22,416 bases of DNA, taken from JAKACU01 sp021821185 (GTDB lineage Bacteria; Bacillota; Bacilli; Alicyclobacillales; SLC66). A program made the position numbers and the translations under genes. This document shows, one piece after another, positions 7,546-15,114 of this stretch. Each line of letters starts with the position of its first letter. Within the stretch, counting starts at the first letter, position 1. Location of the stretch: NCBI GenBank assembly GCA_027343965.1, contig DAHWJX010000171.1, positions 1 to 22,416 on the forward strand, written 5' to 3'. The notes beneath the pieces are model-generated. The model searched no databases. It saw only the letters and a program-made list of their open reading frames with translations, and had not been told where the DNA came from.

Positions 7546-9081
7546 TTAAGGTCGCTCCTCTTGGTTTTGTGTGGGTTGACGATGATGAGGATAGCCAGCA
7601 GAGGTTTGCCGTTTTTTATTTTTTTTGCTGGTTTGTAAAGGTCGATCCATCATAGCCCAGTGTGGTGCTCTTGCCAGTGTGTCCTTTAATCCTGAGGGTT
7701 GAAAAGGTGAGATAGGTTCTAAATAAGGCAATCCAAAAGAGCGTAAAGATGATAAATGTACGATGATCGCAATGAGGCCGATGATAAGTCCATAAATGCC
7801 TAGTGTCCCTGATAAGATGATGATCGGAAAACGCAACATACGAACGGCAATAGCGAAATTAAACCGCGGAACCGTAAATGAAGCGATTCCCGTAATAGCA
7901 ACGATGATTACCATAGGAGCTGATACGATACCTGCTTGGACGGCGGCCTGCCCGATGACAAGTGCGCCGACGATACTGACCGCCTGCCCGATTGCTTTGG
8001 GTAAACGCACCCCAGCTTCGCGCAATGCTTCAAAGGTGATTTCCATAAAAAAAGCTTCGACCGCAGCAGGAAGCGGTGTGTTTTCGCGAGCGGCGGCGAT
8101 AGAAATGAGCAGCGGCATAGGCAAAAATTCTTGGTGAAACGTTGATACAGCAACATACAGAGATGGCAAGGTCAAAGAGATCACTGCAAAAGCTATGCGT
8201 AACCAACGGATAAAGGTAGCAATAATATAGCGTTCATAATAATCTTCAGGCGAGGCGAGGGCACCCCATAAATTAACAGGCACGAGTAACGCAAATGGTG
8301 TTCCATCGATAAGAATGGCTACTCGGCCCTCTAATAACATGGCAGCCACGACATCGGGACGTTCCGTATTTTGTACTTGGGGGAAAGGTGAATAGGGGTT
8401 ATCTTCAATCCATTCTTCAATATACCCAGACTCAAGGATGCCATCTGCGTCAATGCGCGAGAGCCTTTCTCGGACTTCCTGGATAAGCTTTTCATCGGCA
8501 ATGGTTTCTAGATAGCACACCACAACATCTGTTTTCGTATAGCGGCCGATTTGCATCGACTCGGTTTTAAAGCTTGTGGTGCGCAATCGCCGTCTGACCA
8601 TAGCCACAGAAGCCCCTACACTTTCGATAAATCCTTCGCGTGGACCGCGGATCACTGATTCAGTACCTGGCTCGTTGACCGAGCGTTGGGGCCACCCCGC
8701 GACCCCAAATACTAAGGACACTTTCAACCCCTCAAGAAATAAGACCGCTTTGCCCTCAAGCGCTGCCTCCACTGCATCCGTATACGTGTTGACGGAAGTG
8801 ACGTTAGCCGCATGCACACCAATTCGTTCAATGAGATCCATATCCTCAGGTGTTACACCTAAGGTGGCTCTATCAATCATAAGTGGTTCGATCACATCTT
8901 GTTCTACTTGCTTTTTGTCAATAAGACCGTCAACATACAGCAACGCTGCATCCGTCGTGTGAAACAACGTGAATCGCCGAATAACGATATCTGAGCAATG
9001 CGTAAAAACTACCCGTACGTACTCCAGGCTATCGTCGAGGTTGGGTGACAACTTAATGTCACATACGTTTTGATCCGCCAT
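7546..9081 (-). CDS. gerAA: Spore germination receptor A subunit (GerAA family)
   Basis: The 511-residue protein has the GerA layout: a soluble N-terminal region of about 290 residues (with DAALLYVDGLIDKKQVEQDVIEPLM and the VLFLEGLK and VAILIDGTPFALLVP motifs), then several membrane segments beginning near RWLRIAFAVISLTLPSLYVA, including the family stretch PLPAAVEAFFMEITFEALREAG. A short basic C-terminal tail follows. The A subunit forms the oligomeric channel-like part of the nutrient germinant receptor. ATG 9081 has a good SD (GGAG in AAAGGAGTAAGG). It is the first gene of an A-C-D-B operon. Expression in the forespore is expected from the family. Confidence 0.93.
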   Translation of the reverse strand: MADQNVCDIKLSPNLDDSLEYVRVVFTHCSDIVIRRFTLFHTTDAALLYVDGLIDKKQVEQDVIEPLMIDRATLGVTPEDMDLIERIGVHAANVTSVNTYTDAVEAALEGKAVLFLEGLKVSLVFGVAGWPQRSVNEPGTESVIRGPREGFIESVGASVAMVRRRLRTTSFKTESMQIGRYTKTDVVVCYLETIADEKLIQEVRERLSRIDADGILESGYIEEWIEDNPYSPFPQVQNTERPDVVAAMLLEGRVAILIDGTPFALLVPVNLWGALASPEDYYERYIIATFIRWLRIAFAVISLTLPSLYVAVSTFHQEFLPMPLLISIAAARENTPLPAAVEAFFMEITFEALREAGVRLPKAIGQAVSIVGALVIGQAAVQAGIVSAPMVIIVAITGIASFTVPRFNFAIAVRMLRFPIIILSGTLGIYGLIIGLIAIIVHLSSLRSFGLPYLEPISPFQPSGLKDTLARAPHWAMMDRPLQTSKKNKKRQTSAGYPHHRQPTQNQEERP

Positions 9082-9119
9082 ACCTTACTCCTTTACATGG
9101 TAAATTCTTCTGTTCTATG

Positions 9120-9148
9120 TAGTATCGTAAAGGTAGGCAAGAATTATG
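9120..9148 (-). promoter_or_regulatory. Possible sigma-G-like promoter of the ger operon
   Basis: On the minus strand CATAA (9144-9148) and GATACTA (9120-9126) are 17 bp apart, resembling the sigma-G pattern GHATR/CATWHTA with one mismatch in each element. The site is about 40 bp from the A-subunit start. The match is imperfect and the call rests partly on the known forespore control of such operons. Confidence 0.35.
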
Positions 9149-9226
9149 TAAGCCCAGGAGGTCACAACTCATGGTATGATGAAGGAAATTGCGCGGTGAC
9201 AGCAAGAAAGGCGGGATTTTCGCGCT

Positions 9227-9970
9227 ATGGAATATCTGTCGTATAGTAGACTAACGTTGTATGACACCTGTGGCTTGCGATTTTTTTATGAATACGTGGA
9301 AAAACGACAACCCATAGATGAAGTACCCACTTATCATGCTTCCTTTGGGAAACTTCTTCATACCTTATACGAAGAGCACGCTGTATCGAACGGAATGCAC
9401 AGTTTTGATCAATTGAAGGCACGTTTTGACGAACAATTTCCGACAATCGTTTCCGAATTTGCATCGCGTGATGATGCGGTACAATTTTATAAGAGAGGGG
9501 TTCAGGCGATTTGGCGTTTTAGCCGCTATAGGATTGATGGCGTGGTTGCTTCGGAAAAGGAATTTTTACTTGATATTGCGCCCGGTATACCGCCTGTGAA
9601 GGGATTTATCGATCGTGTCTTAGACGTGCCAGCGTATGGATATGTCGTCGCTGATCTGAAGACGGGTAGAGTTTTTTCCGCGACAGATAAGAAAAAAATG
9701 CGCCAGTTGGTTTTGTACTCATCAGCATGCGAAGATCTTTACGGTATGCCAGCGCATGATGGTTACTTTGATTTTGTCGTCCATGGTGGACGAGCCTGGG
9801 TGACAATCACAGATACAGAGCGTCAACAAGCAAAAGAGTGGGTTATTCAGAAGTGGCAACAGATACTTGATGAACAGTTTTATCCACGATATATCCGGAA
9901 TTTCTGTAGTCAGTATTGTCCTTTTCGTTCGGTGTGCCCAGAATATCAAGAGCGAACCTTGGCTGTGTAA
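9227..9970 (+). CDS. PD-(D/E)XK nuclease with 4Fe-4S cluster (RecB/Cas4-like)
   Basis: This 247-residue protein starts with YSRLTLYDTCGLRFFYEYV, where Cys15 is the first cluster ligand. Three more cysteines stand in the C-terminal NFCSQYCPFRSVC (Cys227, 231, 237). This split Cys pattern is that of AddB/Cas4-type iron-sulfur nucleases. Nuclease residues are visible as His45 (LLHTLYEEH), Glu110/112, Asp129 (GFIDRVLD), the D-x-K pair Asp143/Lys145 in VVADLKTG, and the QLVLYS motif IV. It probably cuts single-stranded DNA ends in repair. There is no helicase partner and no CRISPR array nearby, so it is likely a stand-alone repair nuclease. The SD is weak. Confidence 0.85.
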   Translation: MEYLSYSRLTLYDTCGLRFFYEYVEKRQPIDEVPTYHASFGKLLHTLYEEHAVSNGMHSFDQLKARFDEQFPTIVSEFASRDDAVQFYKRGVQAIWRFSRYRIDGVVASEKEFLLDIAPGIPPVKGFIDRVLDVPAYGYVVADLKTGRVFSATDKKKMRQLVLYSSACEDLYGMPAHDGYFDFVVHGGRAWVTITDTERQQAKEWVIQKWQQILDEQFYPRYIRNFCSQYCPFRSVCPEYQERTLAV

Positions 9971-10000
9971 GTCTACGAGTGCATCATGCATTATGTGAAA

Positions 10001-10018
10001 GGCGCGAATCATCGCGCC
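10001..10018 (-). terminator. GC-rich stem between convergent genes
   Basis: GGCGCG (10001-10006) pairs with CGCGCC (10013-10018) around a 6-nt loop. On the minus strand TTTCAC follows, and the stop codon of the zinc-ribbon gene lies in the loop. The T-run is short, so termination may be weak. It separates the nuclease gene from the convergent gene. Confidence 0.45.
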
Positions 10019-10221
10019 TCAAGATGACCATGGGCAAACGTTTCATCAAGGACTTGGTTGCAACTGACGCATACATAGTGATAAGAAACTGCATGGGTTT
10101 GCGCAGGAATATGCATACCCTTTGTCACAACAACACTGCCGTCAAGTTCGACAATTTTCTCCTCACGAAACAGATGCCCATTGCAATGCGGACAAGCAAT
10201 GGATTGACTGGGACCCGCCAT
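10009..10221 (-). CDS. Small zinc-ribbon protein
   Basis: The 70-residue product has two CXXC knuckles, CPHC at residues 10-13 and CVSC at 51-54, separated by a beta-rich segment (REEKIVELDGSVVVTKG). This is the layout of a single treble-clef or zinc-ribbon domain. ATG 10221 has a strong GGAGG about 9 bp upstream. There is no membrane segment. It lies convergent to the nuclease gene. The function is unknown; such proteins often bind nucleic acid or act as small metal-dependent adaptors. Confidence 0.7.
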   Translation of the reverse strand: MAGPSQSIACPHCNGHLFREEKIVELDGSVVVTKGMHIPAQTHAVSYHYVCVSCNQVLDETFAHGHLEAR

Positions 10222-10254
10222 GGTGTATTCCTCCTTTTTATCTAACTTTGTCTA

Positions 10255-10292
10255 GTATAGCATGGAACGTAGGTCGAACTGACGTGCTATAC
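10255..10292. repeat. Inverted repeat spanning two outward-facing -10 elements
   Basis: GTATAGCA (10255-10262) and TGCTATAC (10285-10292) form perfect 8-bp arms 22 bp apart. Each arm includes a TATACT (minus strand at 10254-10259, plus strand at 10288-10293), so the repeat may be a divergent promoter pair serving the zinc-ribbon gene leftward and the small membrane protein rightward. No good -35 was found for either. The remaining DNA up to 10448 shows no gene I can support. Confidence 0.35.
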
Positions 10293-10460
10293 TGAATTTT
10301 AGTGTGTCCACTATGTTAATTATGCTGTACGTGGCGCGTTCATGATGTAACGCTTTGCTGTCCCCTGATCATCTTCGTGTTAACGACATGACAAGGGTGC
10401 TGTCGGACCAGGAAGCGTGGAATTTTGACGAGTAACGATAGCTAGGTTGAGGTGCCAGTG

Positions 10461-10640
10461 ATGGATCGTGGGATTAAGAATTGGATGTTGGTATCGATTG
10501 CCGTCGTTTTGGTGGAACTCGGTAGTTTCATTGGCGCTCGCTGGGGATGGCGAACCGTGGAACTCGTTCTCGATACGATGGCAGCTATCGTTGTTATCAT
10601 TGCGGCTATTCGCTGGATACTGGAAAAGTTGAAAAAATGA
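10461..10640 (+). CDS. Small membrane protein (59 aa), unknown
   Basis: The product, starting MDRGIKNWMLV, has two hydrophobic helices (about residues 9-24 and 31-50) and a basic end (RWILEKLKK). I chose the ATG at 10461 because GAGGTG lies 6 bp upstream; an in-frame GTG at 10452 would place the SD inside the gene. It is directly followed by the remnant of an enoyl-CoA hydratase gene. No family is recognised. Confidence 0.5.
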   Translation: MDRGIKNWMLVSIAVVLVELGSFIGARWGWRTVELVLDTMAAIVVIIAAIRWILEKLKK

Positions 10641-10671
10641 TTGACTGTTCAGTCGAAAAGAGGTACTTTGA

Positions 10672-10996
10672 TTGTCAGAGGTATCGCCAGAACGATTGGA
10701 AGAAGTCGCTGTGATCAGAGTTTCGAATCCTCCGATGAAATGTCCTTAATGCAGTGATTTTTGAAGCCCTGCACGAGGCATTTGAAAATGATCGTGTCGC
10801 AAGAGACATGGCATAGCATATGCATAAGATCATGGGTGCTATTGCCGACTTGATGAAACCCACGATTGCAGCTTTGCACGGGTATGTGCTTGGAGGCGGT
10901 CTGGAATTGGCACTTGCTTTTTGCTAACGTTTTTTAGACGAAAGGCAGTCAGAAAAGTATCACGGCATTTTTAGACAAACGCAAGGCACGGTTTTG
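10672..10996 (+). pseudogene. Decayed enoyl-CoA hydratase/isomerase gene
   Basis: Scattered frames reconstruct an enoyl-CoA hydratase. From a TTG at 10672 (with AGAGG upstream) one frame reads LEEVAVIRVSNPPM, the typical first strand. A frameshift then gives NAVIFEALHEAFENDRV. After an in-frame TAG, KPTIAALHGYVLGGGLELALA follows (about 10856-10920), the crotonase oxyanion-hole helix region. It ends in a stop just after LELALAFC. Finally, at about 10945-10996, GSQKSITAFLDKRKARF matches the usual C-terminal end of the family. Two internal segments are missing: the one between the N-terminal helix and the KPTIAA block, and most of the C-terminal half. The gene cannot make a working enzyme. It precedes an intact acyl-CoA ligase, so the pair was probably once one fatty-acid degradation operon. 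Confidence 0.8.
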
Positions 10997-11007
10997 CATC
11001 GATAAGA

Positions 11008-11034
11008 GCCGCCTAACTTCGTCTTCGAGGCGGC
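11008..11034 (+). other. Stem-loop before the acyl-CoA ligase gene
   Basis: GCCGCC (11008-11013) pairs with GGCGGC (11029-11034), with one more T-A pair inside, around a 13-nt loop. No T-run follows, so it is not an intrinsic terminator. It ends about 10 bp before the SD GGGGAG of the next gene and might affect translation or RNA stability. Confidence 0.35.
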
Positions 11035-11064
11035 GATCAACTCCAGTCCGGGGAGCGAATCGAC

Positions 11065-12597
11065 ATGCCTTATGCCCATTTGGATGCCCATCTGCGTCAA
11101 AGTGCCCGTACGTACCCAGAAGCGTATGCGTACTCCTTTCTTGGTAATGAGGTAACCTATCAAGAGCTTGATTATCATGTTTCCCATGTTAGCGCTTTCT
11201 TATCCTCATTGGGGTTTCATCATGGTGATGGCATGGCACTCATTTTACCGAATTGCGATGCATTTCTTACGTTGTATCACGGTGCACTGCGGCTCGGGAT
11301 GTACTGCGTCCCCATTAATCCTGCGTATACGGTGCAGGAACTGTTTTATCTCATTGAAGACAGTGATGTCAAAGTTATTGTTGCGCCGCATCAAATGGCT
11401 AAACTTGCAGATGACTTGTTTGCAAAATGGCCCGATAAAATTCTTATTGTTGTTGGTGAACTTGACCAACCTGCTACGCATTCCCGAGTTATCTCGTATG
11501 AGACGATGATGAAACGCCAGGATATCCCGCCTTTTACGATCGATGAACAATTTGATACCGAGGATATCGCTGTTGTTCTCTATACTTCAGGTACCACGGG
11601 ACGACCTAAGGGGGCAATGCTCTCTCATCGCAACTTGGCATCCAATGCCGATGTTATCGGCGATCATATGATGTACACGAAAGAAGATAACATACTGGTT
11701 GTTTTACCAATGTTCCACGTATTTTCATTAACTGTGTGCTTAAATGCTGCTATTTATCGCGGTGCACACATGATAATTCAGCCTCGTTTTAGCCCCTTAG
11801 ATGCACTTAAAACGATCGAACAACAAAAAATCACCATTTTTGCTGGTGTACCGACGATGTATAATTTCATGTTGCAAGTGGGTCAGGGACAGACGTTTGA
11901 TTTGCATTCTCTTCGTTACTGCATTTCTGGCGGTGCAGCGATGCCAGTCGCTTTGCTGACAGCATTTGAAAAGCATTTTGGCGTTACTGTGTTAGAAGGC
12001 TATGGTCTATCGGAAGCATCCCCAGTTACAAGCTTTGCACCAGTCGATGGTAGGATGCGAAAGTTAGGGTCAATCGGGGTAAGTTTACCAGGCGTAGAGC
12101 AAAAAATCGTTGATCTGGAAGATCAGGAAGTACCTCCTTTGATTGTCGGTGAACTCGTGGTGCGCGGACCAAACGTCATGAAAGGGTATTGGCATCGTGA
12201 TGAGGATACGGCGGTGGCCATGCGTGGTGGGTGGCTTCATACTGGCGATCTAGCGAAAATGGATGAGGAAGGCTATTTTTACATTGTTGATCGCAAGAAA
12301 GATATGATCATTGTGGGAGGATTTAATGTTTACCCTCGTGAAGTTGAAGAAGTACTCTTTTTACACCCTGGTATTTCTGAAGCGGCTGTGGTTGGTGTTG
12401 ATGATGGCAATTATGGGGAAACAGTTATCGCTTGCGTCGTGACGAAGGATGAGTCGGTGACGCAAGAGGATATTATCAACTTTTGTCATACGAATCTTGC
12501 GAAGTACAAATGTCCTAGCAAGGTGTTGCTCATGAAGGAGTTGCCAAAAAACGCAACGGGCAAAGTGATGCGTAGAATTTTGCGCGAACAGATCTAA
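11065..12597 (+). CDS. Long-chain fatty acid-CoA ligase (AMP-forming)
   Basis: The 510-residue protein has the full ANL-superfamily motif set: the P-loop YTSGTTGRPKGAM near residue 173, EGYGLSEASP in the adenylate-binding region, GWLHTGDLAKMDEEGYFYIVDRKKD near 390 that starts the hinge, and PKNATGKVMRR at the end with the catalytic Lys. It activates a carboxylic acid to acyl-AMP and then acyl-CoA in the cytoplasm. Length matches medium/long-chain acyl-CoA synthetases. ATG 11065 has GGGGAG 9 bp upstream. The neighbouring enoyl-CoA hydratase remnant suggests a fatty-acid or aromatic acid degradation origin. Exact substrate is not visible. Confidence 0.9.
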   Translation: MPYAHLDAHLRQSARTYPEAYAYSFLGNEVTYQELDYHVSHVSAFLSSLGFHHGDGMALILPNCDAFLTLYHGALRLGMYCVPINPAYTVQELFYLIEDSDVKVIVAPHQMAKLADDLFAKWPDKILIVVGELDQPATHSRVISYETMMKRQDIPPFTIDEQFDTEDIAVVLYTSGTTGRPKGAMLSHRNLASNADVIGDHMMYTKEDNILVVLPMFHVFSLTVCLNAAIYRGAHMIIQPRFSPLDALKTIEQQKITIFAGVPTMYNFMLQVGQGQTFDLHSLRYCISGGAAMPVALLTAFEKHFGVTVLEGYGLSEASPVTSFAPVDGRMRKLGSIGVSLPGVEQKIVDLEDQEVPPLIVGELVVRGPNVMKGYWHRDEDTAVAMRGGWLHTGDLAKMDEEGYFYIVDRKKDMIIVGGFNVYPREVEEVLFLHPGISEAAVVGVDDGNYGETVIACVVTKDESVTQEDIINFCHTNLAKYKCPSKVLLMKELPKNATGKVMRRILREQI

Positions 12598-12610
12598 GTT
12601 TGATATGATG

Positions 12611-12632
12611 CCATCGAGGGATAGATCGATGG
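12611..12632 (+). other. Hairpin presenting an SD-like loop
   Basis: CCATCGA (12611-12617) and TCGATGG (12626-12632) form a perfect 7-bp stem with loop GGGATAGA. The only SD-like run (GAGGGA) sits at the stem-loop junction, and the next gene's possible GTG start follows 3 bp after the stem. No T-run follows, so termination is unlikely. Confidence 0.4.
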
Positions 12633-12635
12633 GAC

Positions 12636-12914
12636 GTGTTCAAGATGGGGATTGTCATTGTGCAAACGGTGATTTTGAGTTTATTAGTACTTGCCGTTTT
12701 TTATGGTGTAAGTTTTATCGTTGATATGATTTTTCACCGATGGTGGGCGAACTTCGTTTTGTATGTGGTGATCATGGGGTTCATTATAATTATCCATAAG
12801 GGCGTTGATGTAGGATTTATTGTACCTTTGGTAGTGAGTTTGGTTGCAGTCATCTTGGCGTCACTTTCAGTCAAAGCGTTGCGTAATCGAGGCTATCGCA
12901 TGTTTCGCCAGTAA
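12636..12914 (+). CDS. YuiB-like small membrane protein
   Basis: The 92-residue product (89 if the ATG at 12645 is the start) has three hydrophobic helices, roughly residues 5-30, 40-54 and 60-80, and a basic C-terminus KALRNRGYRMFRQ. The pattern of the first helix running into VSFIVDMIFHRWW and the ending 'lRk.GYRMF' resembles the YuiB family of Bacillus, from memory of that family. The start is uncertain: GTG 12636 or ATG 12645, neither with a canonical SD. It lies 38 bp after the acyl-CoA ligase and may be co-transcribed. Function of this family is not known. Confidence 0.6.
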   Translation: MFKMGIVIVQTVILSLLVLAVFYGVSFIVDMIFHRWWANFVLYVVIMGFIIIIHKGVDVGFIVPLVVSLVAVILASLSVKALRNRGYRMFRQ

Positions 12915-12917
12915 CAA

Positions 12918-12955
12918 AGGGAGGGATATACTACACCTCCCTCACATTGTTTTTA
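12918..12955. terminator. Bidirectional terminator
   Basis: AGGGAGG (12918-12924) pairs with CCTCCCT (12936-12942). On the plus strand CACATTGTTTTTATT follows, and on the minus strand TTGTT follows. It sits between the convergent YuiB-like and pyrophosphatase genes. Confidence 0.7.
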
Positions 12956-12965
12956 TTGCTCATTT

Positions 12966-13451
12966 TTATTGATTGTAACGTGCGTAGCTTTCATCTAAGA
13001 TGCGTTTTGCATCGTCGACGCCTTTCCATCCTTCGATCTTGGTAGCTTTATTCTCTAGGTCTTTATATACCTGAAAGAAATGGGCAATTTCTTTAAGAAT
13101 ATGTGGTGCAACATCATCGAGGGATTGCACTTGCGCAAATCGTGGATCTTTCGTCGGTACGCCAAGAAGTTTTTCATCTTGGCCTTTGTCATCAGACATG
13201 ACCAAGACACCGACGACACGCGTCTCGATAACGCAACCTGGAAACGTCGGTACGGTCGATAAGACCAGAACATCCAAAGGGTCGCCGTCTTCTGCCAAGG
13301 TCTTTTCTATGTATCCGTATTCGGTTGGATAATGAAATGGTGAGTAAAGCACGCGATCTAAGCGAAATACACCGGCTTCTTTATCAAATTCGTATTTATT
13401 CTGACTTCCTGTGGGAATCTCAATGAGAGCATCGACGATCAAATTGGACAA
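12966..13451 (-). CDS. ppa: Inorganic pyrophosphatase, soluble family I
   Basis: The 161-residue protein carries the family I signature EDGDPLDVLVL (three metal-binding Asp residues near residue 56), the N-terminal IEIPTGSQNKYEFDKEAG and YPTEYGYIEKTLA, and the later DDKGQDEKLLGVP and AHFFQVYKDLE blocks. It hydrolyses pyrophosphate released by biosynthesis and by acyl-CoA and tRNA ligation. The start is TTG at 13451 with GGAGG 8 bp upstream; no ATG is available at a sensible distance. It is a single-gene unit with its own near-consensus promoter. Length is slightly shorter than the 170-180 of many homologues but all active-site motifs are present. Confidence 0.95.
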   Translation of the reverse strand: MSNLIVDALIEIPTGSQNKYEFDKEAGVFRLDRVLYSPFHYPTEYGYIEKTLAEDGDPLDVLVLSTVPTFPGCVIETRVVGVLVMSDDKGQDEKLLGVPTKDPRFAQVQSLDDVAPHILKEIAHFFQVYKDLENKATKIEGWKGVDDAKRILDESYARYNQ

Positions 13452-13465
13452 GGTTTCTACCTCCT

Positions 13466-13483
13466 ATGTACCGAGTGGTACAT
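13466..13483 (-). promoter_or_regulatory. Stem-loop next to the ppa ribosome binding site
   Basis: ATGTACC and GGTACAT form a perfect 7-bp inverted repeat around GAGT, ending immediately before the AGGAGG of ppa on the minus strand. As RNA it would leave the SD free next to a stable stem; as DNA it could be an operator in the early transcribed region. Confidence 0.4.
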
Positions 13484-13505
13484 GCTTTTCTGGAATTGCA
13501 TATAT

Positions 13506-13534
13506 ATTATATAGGAAGACGGTGTAAGGGTCAA
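13506..13534 (-). promoter_or_regulatory. Sigma-A promoter of ppa
   Basis: On the minus strand TTGACC (13529-13534) and TATAAT (13506-13511) are separated by 17 bp, a near-perfect vegetative promoter. The transcript would start near 13499, giving a leader of about 48 nt. Confidence 0.85.
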
Positions 13535-13575
13535 AACAAAGGCTCTTACAAAGACCCTAGCTGATTCGATGATCC

Positions 13576-13605
13576 ATGACGCCTTGGCGTTGGCTATGAT
13601 ATACT
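13576..13605 (+). promoter_or_regulatory. Possible sigma-A promoter of the CNNM-type gene
   Basis: ATGACG (13576-13581) and TATACT (13600-13605) are 18 bp apart. The -35 is a 4/6 match. The transcript would have a leader of about 95 nt containing a short ORF with its own SD. Confidence 0.4.
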
Positions 13606-13660
13606 TACTTCAAATTCCGTTTCTATCCAAGGTGTCAACTCTTTTGGAGGTGAAACTCCT

Positions 13661-13699
13661 GTGCTTCGTAAGAATGAGCTATCGTTCTTGAACGCATAG
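13661..13699 (+). CDS. Possible 12-codon leader ORF
   Basis: GTG 13661 lies 10 bp after a strong GGAGG (13646-13650) and opens MLRKNELSFLNA, ending in TAG at 13697-13699, 7 bp before the GTG start of the membrane protein. The main gene's own SD-like AGGGGG is only 3 bp from its start, so it may depend on ribosomes finishing this leader. The frame is too short to be judged by composition. It could be chance. Confidence 0.3.
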   Translation: MLRKNELSFLNA

Positions 13700-13706
13700 G
13701 GGGCAT

Positions 13707-15044
13707 GTGGGCATAACCACGAGTGATTTTATTAATTTTTTCTGGGTTCTTGTACTCATTTTAATTAACGGTTTTTTTGTCGCCGCTGAGTTTGCGATCG
13801 TCCGTTCAAGAAGGACGCGCATCGAACAGTACGTGCAACAAGGAAGTCGGCTAGCCAAACAAGCACTGCTTATCCTTGAGTCCATTGATTCCTATCTGTC
13901 CACGACACAGACGGGCATAACGCTCGCCTCTCTTGGTCTAGGCTGGATGGCTCAACGATCGATTGAACCTTTTGTCCTTGTGATCTTTTCTTCGTTCTAC
14001 CATATGGCACCTGTCTACGTCACCGTGGTGTCTTCGGTCATTGCTTTTGCCATCATAACGTATCTGCAAATTGTGTTTGGTGAGTTAGCTCCTAAGTCGG
14101 TTGCCATTGCGCGTGCAGAAGAGTGGTTGATGGGTTCGGCCCTGGTCTTAAAAACATTTCGGACCGTTATGTTTCCAGCTATCTGGTTGCTGAACATCAC
14201 GGCGTCCGGTGTCTTGCAGGTTTTTCGTGTTCGTCGTTTTGCAGGGCGGGAGCTCGCTCATTCAGAAGAAGAATTGCGGATGCTGGTCACGCAAAGTCAT
14301 GAAAGTGGTGTTATTGACGCCACGGAACGAGAACTGTTTGATAATGTATTTGCATTTGCGGATCGTGTTGCTAGGGAGATCATGGTACCGCGAACGGACA
14401 TGGTGTGTTTATTTACCGAGCAGACGTTCGATGAGTGTTTGGCCGTAGTTCAAAATGATCGTCACACTCGTTTCCCGCTTTGTGAAGGTGATAAGGATCA
14501 CGTCGTAGGTATGATTCATAGTAAGGATTTGTATAGCTATGTGATCAAAGAAGGCAGGGGCGCTACAGGATCGATCTCAAAATTGGCTCGCAAGGTGGTC
14601 TCTGTGCCAGAAGCACTGGGTATCGATGATGTTCTTAAGGTATTACAGCGTGAGCGAGCTGGGCTTGCGATTGTGATCGATGAGTATGGTGGCACAGCGG
14701 GAATGGTTAGTATTGAAGATGTACTCGAGGAGTTAGTGGGTGAGATTCAAGATGAGTTTGATGAAGAACGTCCACCTGTAGAAGAACGAGAAGGCTACGT
14801 GTCAATTGATGCCAGGCTTTTAATTGAAGAGGTTAATGAATTATTTGGCTTTGATTTGTCTGATGAAGAAGTAGATACCGTGGGTGGGTGGGTATATGCC
14901 CAGCTTACACAGGAATTAAAACCAGGCATCGAAGTCGAGTTTGAAGGGGCTCGCTTCATCGTTGCAGAGACGGATAATTTGCGTATTACCAGAATCCACG
15001 TGTATCCTCCTGAACCAAATGATGACCAGGAATTTGCTGAGTAA
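13707..15044 (+). CDS. CNNM/CorC-type membrane protein with CBS domains (hemolysin C-like)
   Basis: The 445-residue protein has the standard order: a DUF21/CNNM transmembrane domain (about residues 1-190, with NGFFVAAEFAIVRSRRTRIEQ and the GELAPKSVAIARAEEW motif), a CBS pair (about 210-335, with VAREIMVPRTDMVCL and IVIDEYGGTAGMVSIEDVLEELVGEIQDEFD), and a C-terminal CorC/HlyC domain (about 345-435, with DEEVDTVGGWVY and LRITRIHV). These proteins are linked to Mg2+ or Co2+ efflux; the hemolysin name is historical. The only usable start is GTG 13707, which has a close SD. It is the first gene before a ferredoxin-like and a GIY-YIG gene, 70 bp apart. Confidence 0.9.
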   Translation: MGITTSDFINFFWVLVLILINGFFVAAEFAIVRSRRTRIEQYVQQGSRLAKQALLILESIDSYLSTTQTGITLASLGLGWMAQRSIEPFVLVIFSSFYHMAPVYVTVVSSVIAFAIITYLQIVFGELAPKSVAIARAEEWLMGSALVLKTFRTVMFPAIWLLNITASGVLQVFRVRRFAGRELAHSEEELRMLVTQSHESGVIDATERELFDNVFAFADRVAREIMVPRTDMVCLFTEQTFDECLAVVQNDRHTRFPLCEGDKDHVVGMIHSKDLYSYVIKEGRGATGSISKLARKVVSVPEALGIDDVLKVLQRERAGLAIVIDEYGGTAGMVSIEDVLEELVGEIQDEFDEERPPVEEREGYVSIDARLLIEEVNELFGFDLSDEEVDTVGGWVYAQLTQELKPGIEVEFEGARFIVAETDNLRITRIHVYPPEPNDDQEFAE

Positions 15045-15114
15045 GTGAGACGGTGATGTAAGAATTGTGTGTTACAATGAAACTTGACTTATTCTATTGG
15101 TGGGGTTAATTACG

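Noticed and set aside
9171..9199. Very short ORFs after AGGAGG upstream of the nuclease gene
   Set aside because: One ends after two codons and the next after seven; there is no sign of a functional leader.
9227..9970. Cas4 as part of a CRISPR system
   Set aside because: No repeats, no cas genes and no adaptation partner nearby; the protein is better seen as a stand-alone RecB-like Fe-S nuclease.
10390..10440. 15-codon frame starting ATGACAAGG
   Set aside because: No SD and no conserved features; likely chance.
15084..15112. TTGACT-N17-TTAATT before the 2Fe-2S protein
   Set aside because: Its transcription start would fall inside the gene, after the chosen ATG.
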